DNA of 64,000 nucleotides, taken from Rhodocytophaga aerolata. Its GTDB lineage: Bacteria > Bacteroidota > Bacteroidia > Cytophagales > 172606-1. Numbering within the stretch: the first letter of the stretch is position 1; every line of letters begins with the position of its first letter. The translations under genes and the position numbers were made by a program. A model generated the notes under the pieces. The model was not told where the DNA came from. It did not search any database and saw only the letters and a program-made list of their open reading frames with translations. Positions 36,279-46,398 of the stretch are shown here, piece after piece. The stretch is from contig NZ_JAUKPO010000036.1 in NCBI RefSeq assembly GCF_030503435.1, positions 1 to 64,000 of the forward strand, read 5' to 3'.

Positions 36279-37223
36279 ATGATAAATTATACGCCCACAG
36301 GTGTTCAGGAAACGGCCAGGCAAATAGAATTAACTATTTCCAATCTCTCCAAAACCTATTCAAATGGGGTACAGGCCCTAAACAAGGTAAGCCTTACCAT
36401 TCCCAATGGAATGTATGGTCTGCTTGGCCCCAATGGTGCCGGCAAGTCTACGCTAATGCGCATCCTGGCTACCTTGCAAGAGCCAGATACAGGAAGTATT
36501 CACCTGGGTAGAATAGATGTGTTGAAGGAGAAAGAGAAAATACGCCAGACGCTGGGCTATCTTCCCCAAGAATTCGGAGTTTACCCCAGCTCCAGGGCGG
36601 AAGATTTGCTGGATTACTTCGCTGTGCTCAAAGGAATCACGAGCCGTGCTTCTAGAAGAGAAGTAGTAGAAGCCTTACTGAAACAAACCAACCTTTGGGA
36701 TATGCGCAGGCAGAAACTTGGCGGCTTCTCTGGTGGGATGAAGCAGCGTTTTGGCGTGGCCGTGGCGCTGCTGGGCAACCCCAAACTGATGATTGTAGAT
36801 GAGCCGACGGCTGGGCTGGACCCTGCCGAGCGGGTGCGGTTCTTAAACCTGCTCAGTGAGCTAGGAGAGAATAGTGTGGTGATTCTATCCACCCACATAG
36901 TAGAAGATGTGAGCGAGCTTTGCACCAGGATGGCTATTATCAACAAAGGACAAATTTTGCAGGAAGGAGAACCTCTAAAGGCAGTAGCAGGACTACAAGG
37001 AAAGATCTGGCGACGCATGGTGGAGAAAAGGTTGTTGCCAACATTGGGGCAGGAGCATACCATCATCTCTACCAAGCTGCTAAGCGGACGGACAGTCATC
37101 CATATTTATAGCGAAGAAAATCCCGGCAATGGCTTTGAACCCGTGGCCCCTGACCTGGAAGATGTCTATTTCTCCACCATGGCCGGACGTATAAGAAACT
37201 ATAAACCGGAGGTCGCACAATGA
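36279..37223 (+). CDS. ABC transporter ATP-binding protein
   Basis: 314 residues. Walker A GPNGAGKST (50-58), Q-loop GYLPQEFGVYP, signature FSGGMKQR (about 148-155), Walker B LMIVDEPTAGLD and the switch His in LSTHIVEDV are all present. The C-terminal 90 residues are a poorly conserved extension. It should energise the permease encoded by the next gene, whose ATG overlaps its stop (ATGA, 37220-37223). Cytoplasmic face of the inner membrane. Confidence 0.9.
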   Translation: MINYTPTGVQETARQIELTISNLSKTYSNGVQALNKVSLTIPNGMYGLLGPNGAGKSTLMRILATLQEPDTGSIHLGRIDVLKEKEKIRQTLGYLPQEFGVYPSSRAEDLLDYFAVLKGITSRASRREVVEALLKQTNLWDMRRQKLGGFSGGMKQRFGVAVALLGNPKLMIVDEPTAGLDPAERVRFLNLLSELGENSVVILSTHIVEDVSELCTRMAIINKGQILQEGEPLKAVAGLQGKIWRRMVEKRLLPTLGQEHTIISTKLLSGRTVIHIYSEENPGNGFEPVAPDLEDVYFSTMAGRIRNYKPEVAQ

Positions 37224-40200
37224 AGCTCTGGACGATCTTTCGCTTTGAGTTCGCCTATCTGGTAGGGCGCCCTTCCACCTGGCTCTATTTGATAGTGCTT
37301 CTCGGATTTACCATATTGATGAACCTATTTATTACCCCTGGCGACGGGGTTTACCCTAACAATACCTTCCACATTACGGCTATTACTGTCATAGGCGGGC
37401 TTATCTGGCTGCTTATGGGTGCAGCCACAGCTGGTCAGGCAGCCGCCCGGGATGTGCAGATGCGTATGTATCCCCTGACTTACACAGCGCCAGGTAGTAA
37501 ACTTCACTACCTTGGAGGTCGGTTTCTGGCAGCTTTTGCCGTGAATGCAGGGCTGACTCTTTCTTTGCCGGTAGGTGTGCTGCTTTCCTTTTATCTGCCA
37601 GGTATGGATCAAGGTCTATTATTACCGTTCAGGCCATCGGCGTATCTGAGTGTCTACTTCCTGATTGCCTTACCCAATACTTTTGTTGCCACAGCGCTCC
37701 AATTCTCCTTTGCAGCACTTAGCCAAAAGGTAATGGCAAGTTATCTGGTCAGCCTGTTAGTAGCCATTTTTGCTCAGATTATCGCGCTAGCGGTGGCAAA
37801 GCTTCTGGGGAATTGGGACCTGGTAAAATTACTGGACCCGGTAGGTGTTGCCGGAATTGTAGGCAGCGAACTGCAAACATGGACGCCGGTAGAGAAAAAT
37901 ACCCGGATCATTATGCTAGAAGGCATGTTTCTTTGGAACCGTGTCTTGTGGGGGAGTGTAGCTATAGGTTCGTTAATACTTACCTATCTTCGCTTCCGCT
38001 TTACTCAACCTGTAACCAAAGGAGGAAAGATCCGCTTTACATGGTGGAAAAACGTGGGGGCTACTACCGCTGCCGAGACCGCTGTAAGGAACGCAACCGC
38101 CATTTCCGTTCCGCAGGTTCATCGAAGCTTCGGCTTTGCCACCTATTTGCAGCAGCTAATTACAATTGCCTGGGCCTCTTTTAAGATAATAGCCAGGCAC
38201 CCGGTAGGACTTACGCTTGTTGGTGCTGCTGCCCTAGTTTCAGTGATGTTCGGCAACCAAATCATGACCCCGTTTGGCATTCCACTGCTTCCCACAACCG
38301 CGCAGGTGTTAACCTACCTGACCGCTCCGGTAGGTAACAGCACTACCCCATGGGTGGTTATTCCGCTCCTCATCCTATACTTTGCTGGCGAGCTTGTCTG
38401 GAGGGATCGGGATGCAGGCCTACGTGATCTAACTGATGCTTCTCCAGTACAGGAATGGGTACTTTTTACAGGTAAATTCCTGGGCTTAGGTCTCATCATT
38501 GGTGTATGGATGGCATGGCTGATGGCAGCAGGTATAGGGATGCAGGTGGGCATGGGCTACCATAAGGTAGAGATAGGCTTGTACGTGCAGGTTCTGTTTG
38601 GACTCCAGCTCATAGACTATCTGCTTTTTGCCTTGCTTGCCCTGGTGGTACACATAGTAGTGAATCAAAAATATAGTGGCTATGTGGTGGTGCTTTTAGT
38701 GTTGGGCTTTATAGCCTTTCCTGCCACATTCGGGGTCGAGCACCCAATGCTCATTTTTGGGAAAGACCCGGGATGGTGGTACACCGACATGCGTGGCTTC
38801 GGACCTACACTTGTGCCCTGGCTGTGGTTTAAACTATATTGGATAGCCTGGGCTCTGCTGCTTGCTGTGGCCGCAAGATTGCTTTGGGCACGGGGAAGAG
38901 AACAAAATTTGAAATACCGTCTCCGGTTAGCAGGGCACCGTCTTAGCGGCTTAACCACCTGGGTTGCCATCATAGCCGCAGGGCTCATTAGTACACTGGG
39001 GAGCTTCATTTTTTATAATACCAATGTGCTCAATGAGTACCTGACCAGCGCCGACATGAATGAACGGAAAGCCCAATACGAACGGCGATACGGCCAGTAC
39101 AGAAACACCCCGCAACCCCAATTAGTTGCTACCAAGCTGCAGGTGGAGATCTACCCCGATCAACAGCAAGTCGAGATCCGGGCCGTGTATACACTGGTGA
39201 ATACGGATAGTGTATCTATTGATTCCATACATATAAGCAGCAATTGGGGCATAGAACCCAGTGAAGTGAACTTCAGCCGTAAAGCTGCCGGCGTACAGAT
39301 AGACAAAGAACTACATTACCAAATTTATGCACTCAAGCAACCACTACAGCCAGGAGATTCCCTACTAATAAACTTTGCCGTGCACTATAAAGGGCGTGCG
39401 TTCGCTCATAGCGGCACAAGCGCCCTGGTGGTGGATAACGGTACTTACTTCACCAATTACGACCTGCTGCCAGCCATTGGCTACCAGCGCTACCGGGAAA
39501 TGAATGATGCGGTCCTTCGGAAAAAGTATAGGCTTGCTGCGCGACCTGAGCTACCCTCTCTTTATGACCGGGAGGCACGTAATAAGCCCCTTAGTAGGGA
39601 TCAGGCCGCCTTTGAGGCCATCGTAGGTACGGCAAAGGAAGAAGTTGCCGTTGCGCCGGGTAGGTTGCTCAACTCCTGGACCGTTGGCGGCCGGCGCTAC
39701 TTTCACTACAAAACAGATGCTCCCATCGGCGGGGAGTACGCCCTCTTATCAGCGAAGTATGCGGTGAGGGAAAGCACATGGAAGGATGTAGCGGTCAGGG
39801 TTTATTATCATCCGGGCCACGCTGCAACTATAGACCGGCTGCTGCGGAGCATAAACGCATCACTGGCGTATTTTACCAGGCAGTTTGGTCCTTACCCCTA
39901 TAGCCATTTAACAGTAGTAGAGCGCGCCGGTTCCGGGGGCGGAGCAAGTGCGGATGCGAGCATGATCAATTATGGAGAAGTGTATTCCCTGATGAATCCT
40001 GATGAGGGTCCGGATGGTTTTGACCTTCCCTACTATATTTTGGCCCATGAAGTGGCGCACCAGTGGTGGGGACTTGCCAGACTAACCCCTGCCAACGTGG
40101 AAGGGGCGGGTGTGCTGATTGAAGGGCTTGCCGTCTATTCTGGTATGCAGGTGCTGGAGGAGAGCTATGGGGATACTCATTTGCGGCAATACGTGGACTT

Positions 40201-40819
40201 ACTGCATTCATCCTATGAGATGCCACGCTCCCTGGCAACCGCTTCCTTACTTGAGGCCAACGAATCCTTTTTATACTATCGGAAGGGCGGAATCGCCATG
40301 TATGCCCTGAGTAAGTACCTAGGGAAAGAAAAGGTTAATGGTGCGCTTCGAAGTTTGCTCCAAAAACGCACCACAGGAGTGCTACCCCTGCCCACTACCC
40401 TGGATCTTTATGGAGAGCTGCAACAAATTACCCCAGATTCCTTACATTACCTGTTAGATGACCTGTTTAAACTCAACACCTATTGGCGCCTCAAAACAAA
40501 ACAATTTGCCCTAGAGCAAACGGATGGGGGAAACTGGCAGGTAACACTGAAGGTGCAGGCTCAAAAGGTGGTAGTGGATCGTACGGGGTATGAAAAGCAG
40601 GTACCGATGAATGACTGGCTGGAAGTGGGCATATATGAAGAAGGAAAAGGGCTAGACGAGCCGCTCTACCTTCGGATGCACCGTATCCAGTCTGGTGAGC
40701 AGACCATACAAGTGATTGTGCCCCGAAAGCCTCAACGCGGCGGTATTGATCCTAACCACCTGATGATTGATTTGAGGCTTGATGATAATATGAGGCAACT
40801 GGACGGGGAGGCAGGTTAG
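37220..40819 (+). CDS. ABC-2 permease fused to an M1-family peptidase domain
   Basis: 1199 residues. The N-terminal half (about 1-600) has around twelve hydrophobic segments in two ABC-2-like sets (FRFEFAYLVGRPSTWLYLIV at the start). The C-terminal part is an exported M1 gluzincin domain with zinc motif H943-E-V-A-H947. The third ligand is probably Glu968 (VLIEGLAVY), 20 residues after His947 rather than the classical 18, as seen in related fusions. Such ABC-M1 proteins pair with an ATPase; substrate and role are unknown. Translationally coupled to the ATPase gene by a 4-base overlap. Confidence 0.85.
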   Translation: MKLWTIFRFEFAYLVGRPSTWLYLIVLLGFTILMNLFITPGDGVYPNNTFHITAITVIGGLIWLLMGAATAGQAAARDVQMRMYPLTYTAPGSKLHYLGGRFLAAFAVNAGLTLSLPVGVLLSFYLPGMDQGLLLPFRPSAYLSVYFLIALPNTFVATALQFSFAALSQKVMASYLVSLLVAIFAQIIALAVAKLLGNWDLVKLLDPVGVAGIVGSELQTWTPVEKNTRIIMLEGMFLWNRVLWGSVAIGSLILTYLRFRFTQPVTKGGKIRFTWWKNVGATTAAETAVRNATAISVPQVHRSFGFATYLQQLITIAWASFKIIARHPVGLTLVGAAALVSVMFGNQIMTPFGIPLLPTTAQVLTYLTAPVGNSTTPWVVIPLLILYFAGELVWRDRDAGLRDLTDASPVQEWVLFTGKFLGLGLIIGVWMAWLMAAGIGMQVGMGYHKVEIGLYVQVLFGLQLIDYLLFALLALVVHIVVNQKYSGYVVVLLVLGFIAFPATFGVEHPMLIFGKDPGWWYTDMRGFGPTLVPWLWFKLYWIAWALLLAVAARLLWARGREQNLKYRLRLAGHRLSGLTTWVAIIAAGLISTLGSFIFYNTNVLNEYLTSADMNERKAQYERRYGQYRNTPQPQLVATKLQVEIYPDQQQVEIRAVYTLVNTDSVSIDSIHISSNWGIEPSEVNFSRKAAGVQIDKELHYQIYALKQPLQPGDSLLINFAVHYKGRAFAHSGTSALVVDNGTYFTNYDLLPAIGYQRYREMNDAVLRKKYRLAARPELPSLYDREARNKPLSRDQAAFEAIVGTAKEEVAVAPGRLLNSWTVGGRRYFHYKTDAPIGGEYALLSAKYAVRESTWKDVAVRVYYHPGHAATIDRLLRSINASLAYFTRQFGPYPYSHLTVVERAGSGGGASADASMINYGEVYSLMNPDEGPDGFDLPYYILAHEVAHQWWGLARLTPANVEGAGVLIEGLAVYSGMQVLEESYGDTHLRQYVDLLHSSYEMPRSLATASLLEANESFLYYRKGGIAMYALSKYLGKEKVNGALRSLLQKRTTGVLPLPTTLDLYGELQQITPDSLHYLLDDLFKLNTYWRLKTKQFALEQTDGGNWQVTLKVQAQKVVVDRTGYEKQVPMNDWLEVGIYEEGKGLDEPLYLRMHRIQSGEQTIQVIVPRKPQRGGIDPNHLMIDLRLDDNMRQLDGEAG

Positions 40820-40854
40820 CTTTAAGGTATGCCAGTTAAGCTATTCTAAAAAGT

Positions 40855-41103
40855 TCATTGTGTTTGATAAGGGCAAAAGGGAAAGGTATAAGTTATCGCT
40901 TCCTGCGTTAACAGGCGTCCTTCCTCTCTTGTCCCTATTTTTGTATCGATGCCCATAAGACTTTTAGGAAGTTGTCTGAAAAGGGAAATACCATTACCGG
41001 CAAGCTTGCTTTTGTTGATAATAAATAAGTTCAGCAATAGCTTACAGGCTTAGCCGGAGCCTTGTAAAGCCTCCAGGAATTCGAGTATCCCTTGTTTTCT
41101 CAA
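40855..41103 (-). pseudogene. Fragment of a dihydrofolate-reductase-like (RibD C-type) gene
   Basis: In one frame on the minus strand, LEALQGSG is followed by a stop (41050-41052), then ACKLLLNLFIINKSKL and AGNGISLFRQLPKSL. This fits the C-terminal part of DHFR/RibD-family proteins (GSG, then II-N-P-x-x-LGNGISLF). The 5' two thirds are absent and the 3' end does not look like the family. I read it as a decayed remnant. Confidence 0.4.
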
Positions 41104-41307
41104 GATACGTATAAAAAATATTTATATGATGAGGGTATTTTGTTGCAAACAGGCTCTTATGAGTGAAAGAAGGATTCTATAAGAATTTTTTGCTTGCTTT
41201 CTAATGCTGACAGCCTTCCAAAGCAGCCAAATTAGTACAATGGCTGCAGCTGCTGTTAGTTATTAATTAATTTTTCACTAATTATTTACCCCAATCCTTT
41301 CATCCAA
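41104..41307. other. Intergenic before the enolase-superfamily gene
   Basis: About 200 bp, AT-rich just before the start (ttattaattaattttt). No operator identified. Confidence 0.3.
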
Positions 41308-42807
41308 ATGAAAAGTATTTTACAACAAATTATTGCCCAGAACAAAAAACAGGAAATAGCCGATGCAGCTGCCCGTCAGCAGGAAATCAATCATCCGCAA
41401 ACTACAGATAAGCGCAGGGATTTCCTGAAAAAAACGGCACTTGGCGGTATTGCCTTGGGTGGTTTTATGGCAGCTTCCATAGAAGATACCCTGGCGCAGA
41501 CTACCTCTAAGGTGAAACGCGCTTCCAGCCCTTCGGAGCTGAAAATTACCGATATGCGCTATGCATTAACCAATGTCATGGGTGGCACGGCTATTATCCG
41601 GATTGATACTAACCAAGGTATCTATGGCTTGGGAGAAGTCAGGGATGCGGCTGATGTGCGCTATGCCCTTTTTCTAAAAAGCCGCATACTAGGAGCTAAC
41701 CCTTGTAATGTGGAATTGATATTCAAGACCATTCGTCAGTTTGGGGGGCAAAGCCGGCAAGCAGGCGGTGTATGTGCCGTAGAGATGGCCCTTTGGGATT
41801 TATGCGGCAAAGCCTACAATGTACCTGCCTGGCAGTTGCTAGGGGGCCGCTACCGGGATAAGGTCAGGTTATATGCCGATACACCTGAAGCTGGTTCTGT
41901 GGAAGAGCAAAAAAAGCTGATCAACTACCGCATCAATGATCAAGGCTATACATGGCTTAAAATGGATCTGTCCATTGCAGAGTTAAAAGGGAAGCCAGAA
42001 ACCCTGGTGAATGCCAAACCCTGGGAGAACAGCAAGGGCGATCTTGCGCAGTGGGGAGACCAGACCAACCCTATGTCCTATGCCAATACCTTACACCCCT
42101 TCACGCAGATACAAATTACAGACAAAGGCCTGGAGGAACTGGCTGCCATCGTGGATAGCACCCGTAAACTGATAGGCTATGATATTCCTATTTCTACCGA
42201 TCATTATGGCCATTTTGATATGAATAATGGAATCCGGTTAGGAAAAGCCGTAGAAAAATACCGCTTAGCCTGGCTGGAAGATCTGGTTTCCTGGGAATTA
42301 ACCAGCCAATGGAAGACCATCTCTGATGCGCTGGAAACGCCTACAACTACCGGAGAAGATATCTATCTGCTCAAATATTTTAAGCCCTTGATCGATGCAC
42401 GGGCTGTGGATATTATTCACCCGGATTTAGCCAGTTCGGGTGGGCTGTTGGAGACCAAACGGATTGGTGATTATGCAGAAGAAAATGGCATAGCTATGGC
42501 CATGCACCAAGCCGGAACACCTGTTTCCTTTATGGCTTGTGTCCATTGTGCAGCGGCTACTCAAAATTTCCTCTCCTTAGAGCACCATTCGGTAGATGTT
42601 CCCTGGTGGGAAAGTTTAGTAAAAACCACCGATGGCCGGCAATTAATAACCAAAGGCTATGCTACTGTGCCACTTTCTGCACCCGGATTAGGTATAGAGC
42701 TCAATGAAGATGTAGTCAAACAACATTTGCATCCAAGAGATAAGACCTTTTTTGCCCCTACAAAAGAATGGGATGAAAGACGTTCAGTAGACCGCATTTT
42801 TAGTTAA
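41308..42807 (+). CDS. Secreted enolase-superfamily (mandelate racemase-type) dehydratase
   Basis: 499 residues. A twin-arginine-like signal (KRRDFLKKTALGGIALGGF) suggests folded export. The enolase-superfamily core has metal ligands Asp298 (STDHYGH), Glu324 (WLEDLV) and Glu350 (GEDIY), a putative base in WLKMDLS and a general acid/base His400 (MAMHQAG). Likely a sugar-acid dehydratase or racemase; the substrate is not deducible, but two sulfatases and a cysteine hydrolase downstream suggest polysaccharide or aromatic breakdown. A strong terminator follows, so it is probably a single-gene unit. Confidence 0.85.
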   Translation: MKSILQQIIAQNKKQEIADAAARQQEINHPQTTDKRRDFLKKTALGGIALGGFMAASIEDTLAQTTSKVKRASSPSELKITDMRYALTNVMGGTAIIRIDTNQGIYGLGEVRDAADVRYALFLKSRILGANPCNVELIFKTIRQFGGQSRQAGGVCAVEMALWDLCGKAYNVPAWQLLGGRYRDKVRLYADTPEAGSVEEQKKLINYRINDQGYTWLKMDLSIAELKGKPETLVNAKPWENSKGDLAQWGDQTNPMSYANTLHPFTQIQITDKGLEELAAIVDSTRKLIGYDIPISTDHYGHFDMNNGIRLGKAVEKYRLAWLEDLVSWELTSQWKTISDALETPTTTGEDIYLLKYFKPLIDARAVDIIHPDLASSGGLLETKRIGDYAEENGIAMAMHQAGTPVSFMACVHCAAATQNFLSLEHHSVDVPWWESLVKTTDGRQLITKGYATVPLSAPGLGIELNEDVVKQHLHPRDKTFFAPTKEWDERRSVDRIFS

Positions 42808-42844
42808 TTCTTAGGTTACCAAAAGTGTGACTTTTCGCTCAGAT

Positions 42845-42877
42845 AGTCCTACGCAATGGATGTTGCGTAGGACTTTT
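42845..42877 (+). terminator. Terminator after the enolase-superfamily gene
   Basis: Perfect 12-bp stem (arms AGTCCTACGCAA at 42845-42856 and TTGCGTAGGACT at 42863-42874), 6-nt loop, then TTTT, 37 nt after the stop. Confidence 0.85.
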
Positions 42878-43271
42878 GCATAGTAGCATTCTTTTCAGCT
42901 TTTCATTGTCAAAGATAAACTGATGCTTTAGCTAGGGATAGACATGCAGGAAAAACAGAAAAACGAATGTTAATTCCATAAATCAGGATGATCTATGGAT
43001 GAACAAGCTACAGTTGAATGAAGCGTAAAACAAGCCTGTCAGGATCAGATGAACGGAGAAGTAGCTTTTTGGGAAACAAACAGGTAGAGGAATTGCCTTT
43101 ATGACTTAAAAATTTCCTTCCCTAATTGCCTGACAGGGATGATTGATTTAACTACCTAATGATCTATCAATGTAGAATCAATGACTGTAAGGGAAGGTAA
43201 AGAAGGGAAATTGATCCGTATTTTTATTGCATTACCCCAAGTGATACTACCTACTAACAAGCCTATAAAGC
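42878..43271. other. Intergenic, 390 bp
   Basis: No gene or repeat. An overlapping open frame from 43181 is a shadow of the DUF2200 gene. Confidence 0.4.
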
Positions 43272-43637
43272 ATGAACATAACACCCGAACACGAGGCAAG
43301 AATGGCAAAAATGACGTTCTCTTCTGTATATCCGCACTACCTCAAAAAAGTGGAAAGCAAAGGCAGGACCAAAGAAGAGTTGCATCAGGTGATAGCCTGG
43401 CTGACAGGCTTTGACGACAAAAAAATACAAGAGCTGATTGAGGGGAAAGTAACTTTTGAAACATTCTTCCAGATGGCCACAGTAAACCCAAATGCACACT
43501 TGATTAGGGGAACCATTTGTGGCTACCGGATAGAAGATATTGAGCATCCTTTAACCAGACACGTCAGGTATTTAGACAAGCTCGTAGACGAACTGGCCAA
43601 AGGTAAGAAGATGGAAAAGATTTTGCGGCAAGCCTAA
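43272..43637 (+). CDS. DUF2200 family protein
   Basis: 121 residues matching DUF2200 end to end: MAKMTFSSVYPHYLKKVESKGRTKEELHQVIAWLTGF and GTICGYRIEDIEHPLTRHVRYLDKLVDELAKGKKM. Small, cytoplasmic, of unknown function. Upstream of the cysteine hydrolase but about 190 nt away, so co-transcription is uncertain. Confidence 0.9.
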   Translation: MNITPEHEARMAKMTFSSVYPHYLKKVESKGRTKEELHQVIAWLTGFDDKKIQELIEGKVTFETFFQMATVNPNAHLIRGTICGYRIEDIEHPLTRHVRYLDKLVDELAKGKKMEKILRQA

Positions 43638-43831
43638 AAGCAACTGATAAACATCTACCAACATAAAACGGCTACGCCCCTTGCCTGTAGCTTATGGCAC
43701 GTTGTGTGCTAGATAGAAAGTTTCTGGCGCTTTGCCAGGTTGGTCATGAGCCGGAAGAAACCTGCTTCAAAAGAAGCAGAAGCCAACATCAAGACAGGCA
43801 AACAGACTTGACAAAATAAAATAAACCGAAC

Positions 43832-44371
43832 ATGAGAGTATTACTTGTGATAGATATGCAAAAAGAGTCTTTTCCTGCTACCCTCCAACGATTTGACTCA
43901 TCTGGAGTCATTCAACGGATCAACCGGCTAGCGGCTAGCTTCCGGGCAAAGGGAGATAAGATAATCTACATACAGCATGATGGCACTAGAGAAAACTGTT
44001 ATATTCCCTTCACGGAGGGATGGGAACTGCTCTCCCAACTGGACGTGCAAAGCAGTGACCTGATTATGGCCAAAACCGCTAACGATGCTTTCTATCAGAC
44101 AAACTTGAAAGGGCTACTCCAGGCTCTTTCCTTGGAAGAGGTGGTTATTACTGGTTGTGCAAGCGATTTTTGTGTGGATGCCACCGTTAAGTCAGCGCTG
44201 AGCAACGACTTTCCGGTAACGGTCATCTCCAATGGTCACACAACGGCAGACCGGCCCGGGTTAACGGCAAAGCAAGTGGTGGATCATTATAACTGGATAT
44301 GGCAAGAACTATCTCCCACAAAATCTAAAATTAAGGTGCTAGATTTGGATACCTATTTACAAAATAACTGA
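43832..44371 (+). CDS. Isochorismatase-like cysteine hydrolase
   Basis: 179 residues, the usual size. Catalytic triad Asp8 (LVIDMQKES), Lys81 (IMAKTANDAF) and Cys114 (GCASDFCVDATV) is intact. Family members hydrolyse small amides or isochorismate (nicotinamidase-like); the substrate is undetermined. Next gene on the same strand is a sulfatase, 57 nt away, so the two may share a transcript. Confidence 0.85.
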   Translation: MRVLLVIDMQKESFPATLQRFDSSGVIQRINRLAASFRAKGDKIIYIQHDGTRENCYIPFTEGWELLSQLDVQSSDLIMAKTANDAFYQTNLKGLLQALSLEEVVITGCASDFCVDATVKSALSNDFPVTVISNGHTTADRPGLTAKQVVDHYNWIWQELSPTKSKIKVLDLDTYLQNN

Positions 44372-44428
44372 TTCGATCTAACCCGCATAAAAACGTACTC
44401 CACAGGTAATTATTCGTAAAACAGCTTG

Positions 44429-46216
44429 ATGAGATCCTTACCTTATCTGATTTGTCTCCTGCTCCTTGTGGCAGCTATGTTTTCCTGTGATGGTGGCAGG
44501 AAAAGAATAGCACATGAAGCTACTATTCAACAGCCAAATATCATCATTCTTATGTCAGACGACCAGGGATGGGGTGATTTAAGTCTTAGCGGGAATAAAA
44601 ATTTACAAACACCCAACATAGATCTTCTGGCCACAAAGGGTGTGCAGTTTACCCAGTTCTATGTAAGCCCGGTTTGTTCTCCTACCCGTGCCGAGTTTTT
44701 GACTGGCCGCTATCATCCCCGCTGCGGCGTATACAGCACCTCGGAAGGAGGCGAACGTATAAACCTGGACGAAACCACTATTGCCCAGATTTTCAAAAAG
44801 GCAGGATATGCCACGGCTGCATTCGGAAAATGGCACAATGGCATGCAATACCCCTACCACCCCAACGGAAGAGGATTTGATGAGTTTTACGGCTTTTGCT
44901 CCGGGCATTGGGGAAACTATTTCAGCCCTTTGCTGGAACACAATGGAAAACTGGTAAAGGGAAACGGATTTATAGCAGATGATTTGACAGAAAAAGCGAT
45001 AAGCTTTATTGAAGGAAACAAAAATAAGCCTTTTTTCCTCTATGTTCCGTATAACACGCCCCATTCCCCCATGCAGGTGCCTGACCGGTGGTGGAATGCG
45101 TTTAAAGATAAGCCACTCAAAATGCGGGCCGATGATCCGGAGGCAGAGGATACTGATTTTACCAGAGCAGCCCTGGCCATGTGTGAAAATTTGGATTGGA
45201 ACGTAGGACGCATCCTGAGCAAACTAAAAGAGGTAAACCTGGAACAAAACACCATCGTCGTTTATTTGAGTGACAATGGCCCCAATGGCTGGCGGTGGAA
45301 TGGGGGCATGAAGGGCCGTAAAGGCTCAACAGATGAAGGAGGTATCCGCTCTCCCTTAATCATCCGCTGGCCTGCTGCCATAAAAGCGGGCACCCAAATT
45401 GAGCAAATAGCCGCTGCCATAGATCTGTTTCCTACCTTGGCAGATTTAGCAGGTATCCCTTATCACACAGAAAAACCTTTGGATGGCATAAGTTTGAAAC
45501 CCCTGTTGCTTAACCAAACACATTCCCCGGATGAACGCCTGCTTTTCGCTCATTGGGATGGCCGGGTCAGTGTCAGAAAAGGGCAATACCGCTTAGATGA
45601 TCAAGGCAAACTTTATGATATTAAAAATGATCCAGGACAAGAGAAGGATATATCGGATAGCCAACCAGAGATCGCCAATCAGTTAACGACAGCTGTAGAA
45701 AGCTGGAAAGGGGAAATGCTCAAAAACATATCGGTTGATAACCGCCCATTGCCCGTGGGGCATGCTGGTTTTCCCTATACCCAGCTGCCTGCCCGGGACG
45801 GCAAAGCACATGGAAGGATAGTAAGGTCTAACAAATACCCCAATAGTTCTTTTTTTACCAACTGGAAAAGTCCGGATGACCGCCTTACATGGGAGGTAGA
45901 GGTACTAACAACGGGCGATTACCAGGTAGAAATATACTATACCTGCCCGGAAAAGGATGTAGGGTCTACCTTGCAAGTATCCTTTGGCCAAGATAGGATA
46001 GAGGGTAAAATTACGCAGGCGCAGGAACCCAAGCTTATCGGCAAAGAAAACGACCGAGTAGAAAGAATGGAATCCTATGAACAAGAATTTATTCCTATGA
46101 AAATGGGCAGCATTCACTTAGAAAAAGGCAGAGGGTACATAACCTTACAAGCCCTGCACATACCAGGCTCGCAGGTAATGGATTTCAGGCTGCTGATGCT
46201 TACAAAAGTAAACTAA
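44429..46216 (+). CDS. Arylsulfatase-family sulfatase, lipoprotein
   Basis: 595 residues from the ATG at 44429 (a TTG codon directly precedes it). A lipoprotein-like signal ends near MFSC. The alkaline-phosphatase fold begins QPNIIILMSDDQGWGD; the formylglycine motif C83-S-P-T-R matches CxPxR, so it needs a formylglycine-generating enzyme, which is not encoded nearby. A C-terminal beta domain (from about residue 470) may bind carbohydrate. Probably cleaves sulfate esters of polysaccharides or aromatics at the cell surface. Confidence 0.9.
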   Translation: MRSLPYLICLLLLVAAMFSCDGGRKRIAHEATIQQPNIIILMSDDQGWGDLSLSGNKNLQTPNIDLLATKGVQFTQFYVSPVCSPTRAEFLTGRYHPRCGVYSTSEGGERINLDETTIAQIFKKAGYATAAFGKWHNGMQYPYHPNGRGFDEFYGFCSGHWGNYFSPLLEHNGKLVKGNGFIADDLTEKAISFIEGNKNKPFFLYVPYNTPHSPMQVPDRWWNAFKDKPLKMRADDPEAEDTDFTRAALAMCENLDWNVGRILSKLKEVNLEQNTIVVYLSDNGPNGWRWNGGMKGRKGSTDEGGIRSPLIIRWPAAIKAGTQIEQIAAAIDLFPTLADLAGIPYHTEKPLDGISLKPLLLNQTHSPDERLLFAHWDGRVSVRKGQYRLDDQGKLYDIKNDPGQEKDISDSQPEIANQLTTAVESWKGEMLKNISVDNRPLPVGHAGFPYTQLPARDGKAHGRIVRSNKYPNSSFFTNWKSPDDRLTWEVEVLTTGDYQVEIYYTCPEKDVGSTLQVSFGQDRIEGKITQAQEPKLIGKENDRVERMESYEQEFIPMKMGSIHLEKGRGYITLQALHIPGSQVMDFRLLMLTKVN

Positions 46217-46398
46217 GCAAGCAAAGCGAGAACACAAAAGTTGATTATACATTCAGCAACAATATACTTGGAGAGTAGTGTTACTCACCTTCCCGGTATA
46301 ATGGATATGATGGGGACTAAGTAGAAAAAGGGGAGGCTGCTGCTTTCTCTGTCCGGCTCCAGGATTAACAATCCATTTTGTTCATACTCTGTAAGTTC
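46217..46398. other. Short gap before the repeat copy 2
   Basis: About 180 bp with no recognised feature; the duplicated unit starts at 46399. Confidence 0.3.

Noticed and set aside
43181-43414. 77-aa frame overlapping DUF2200
   Set aside because: A shadow frame of a clear DUF2200 gene.
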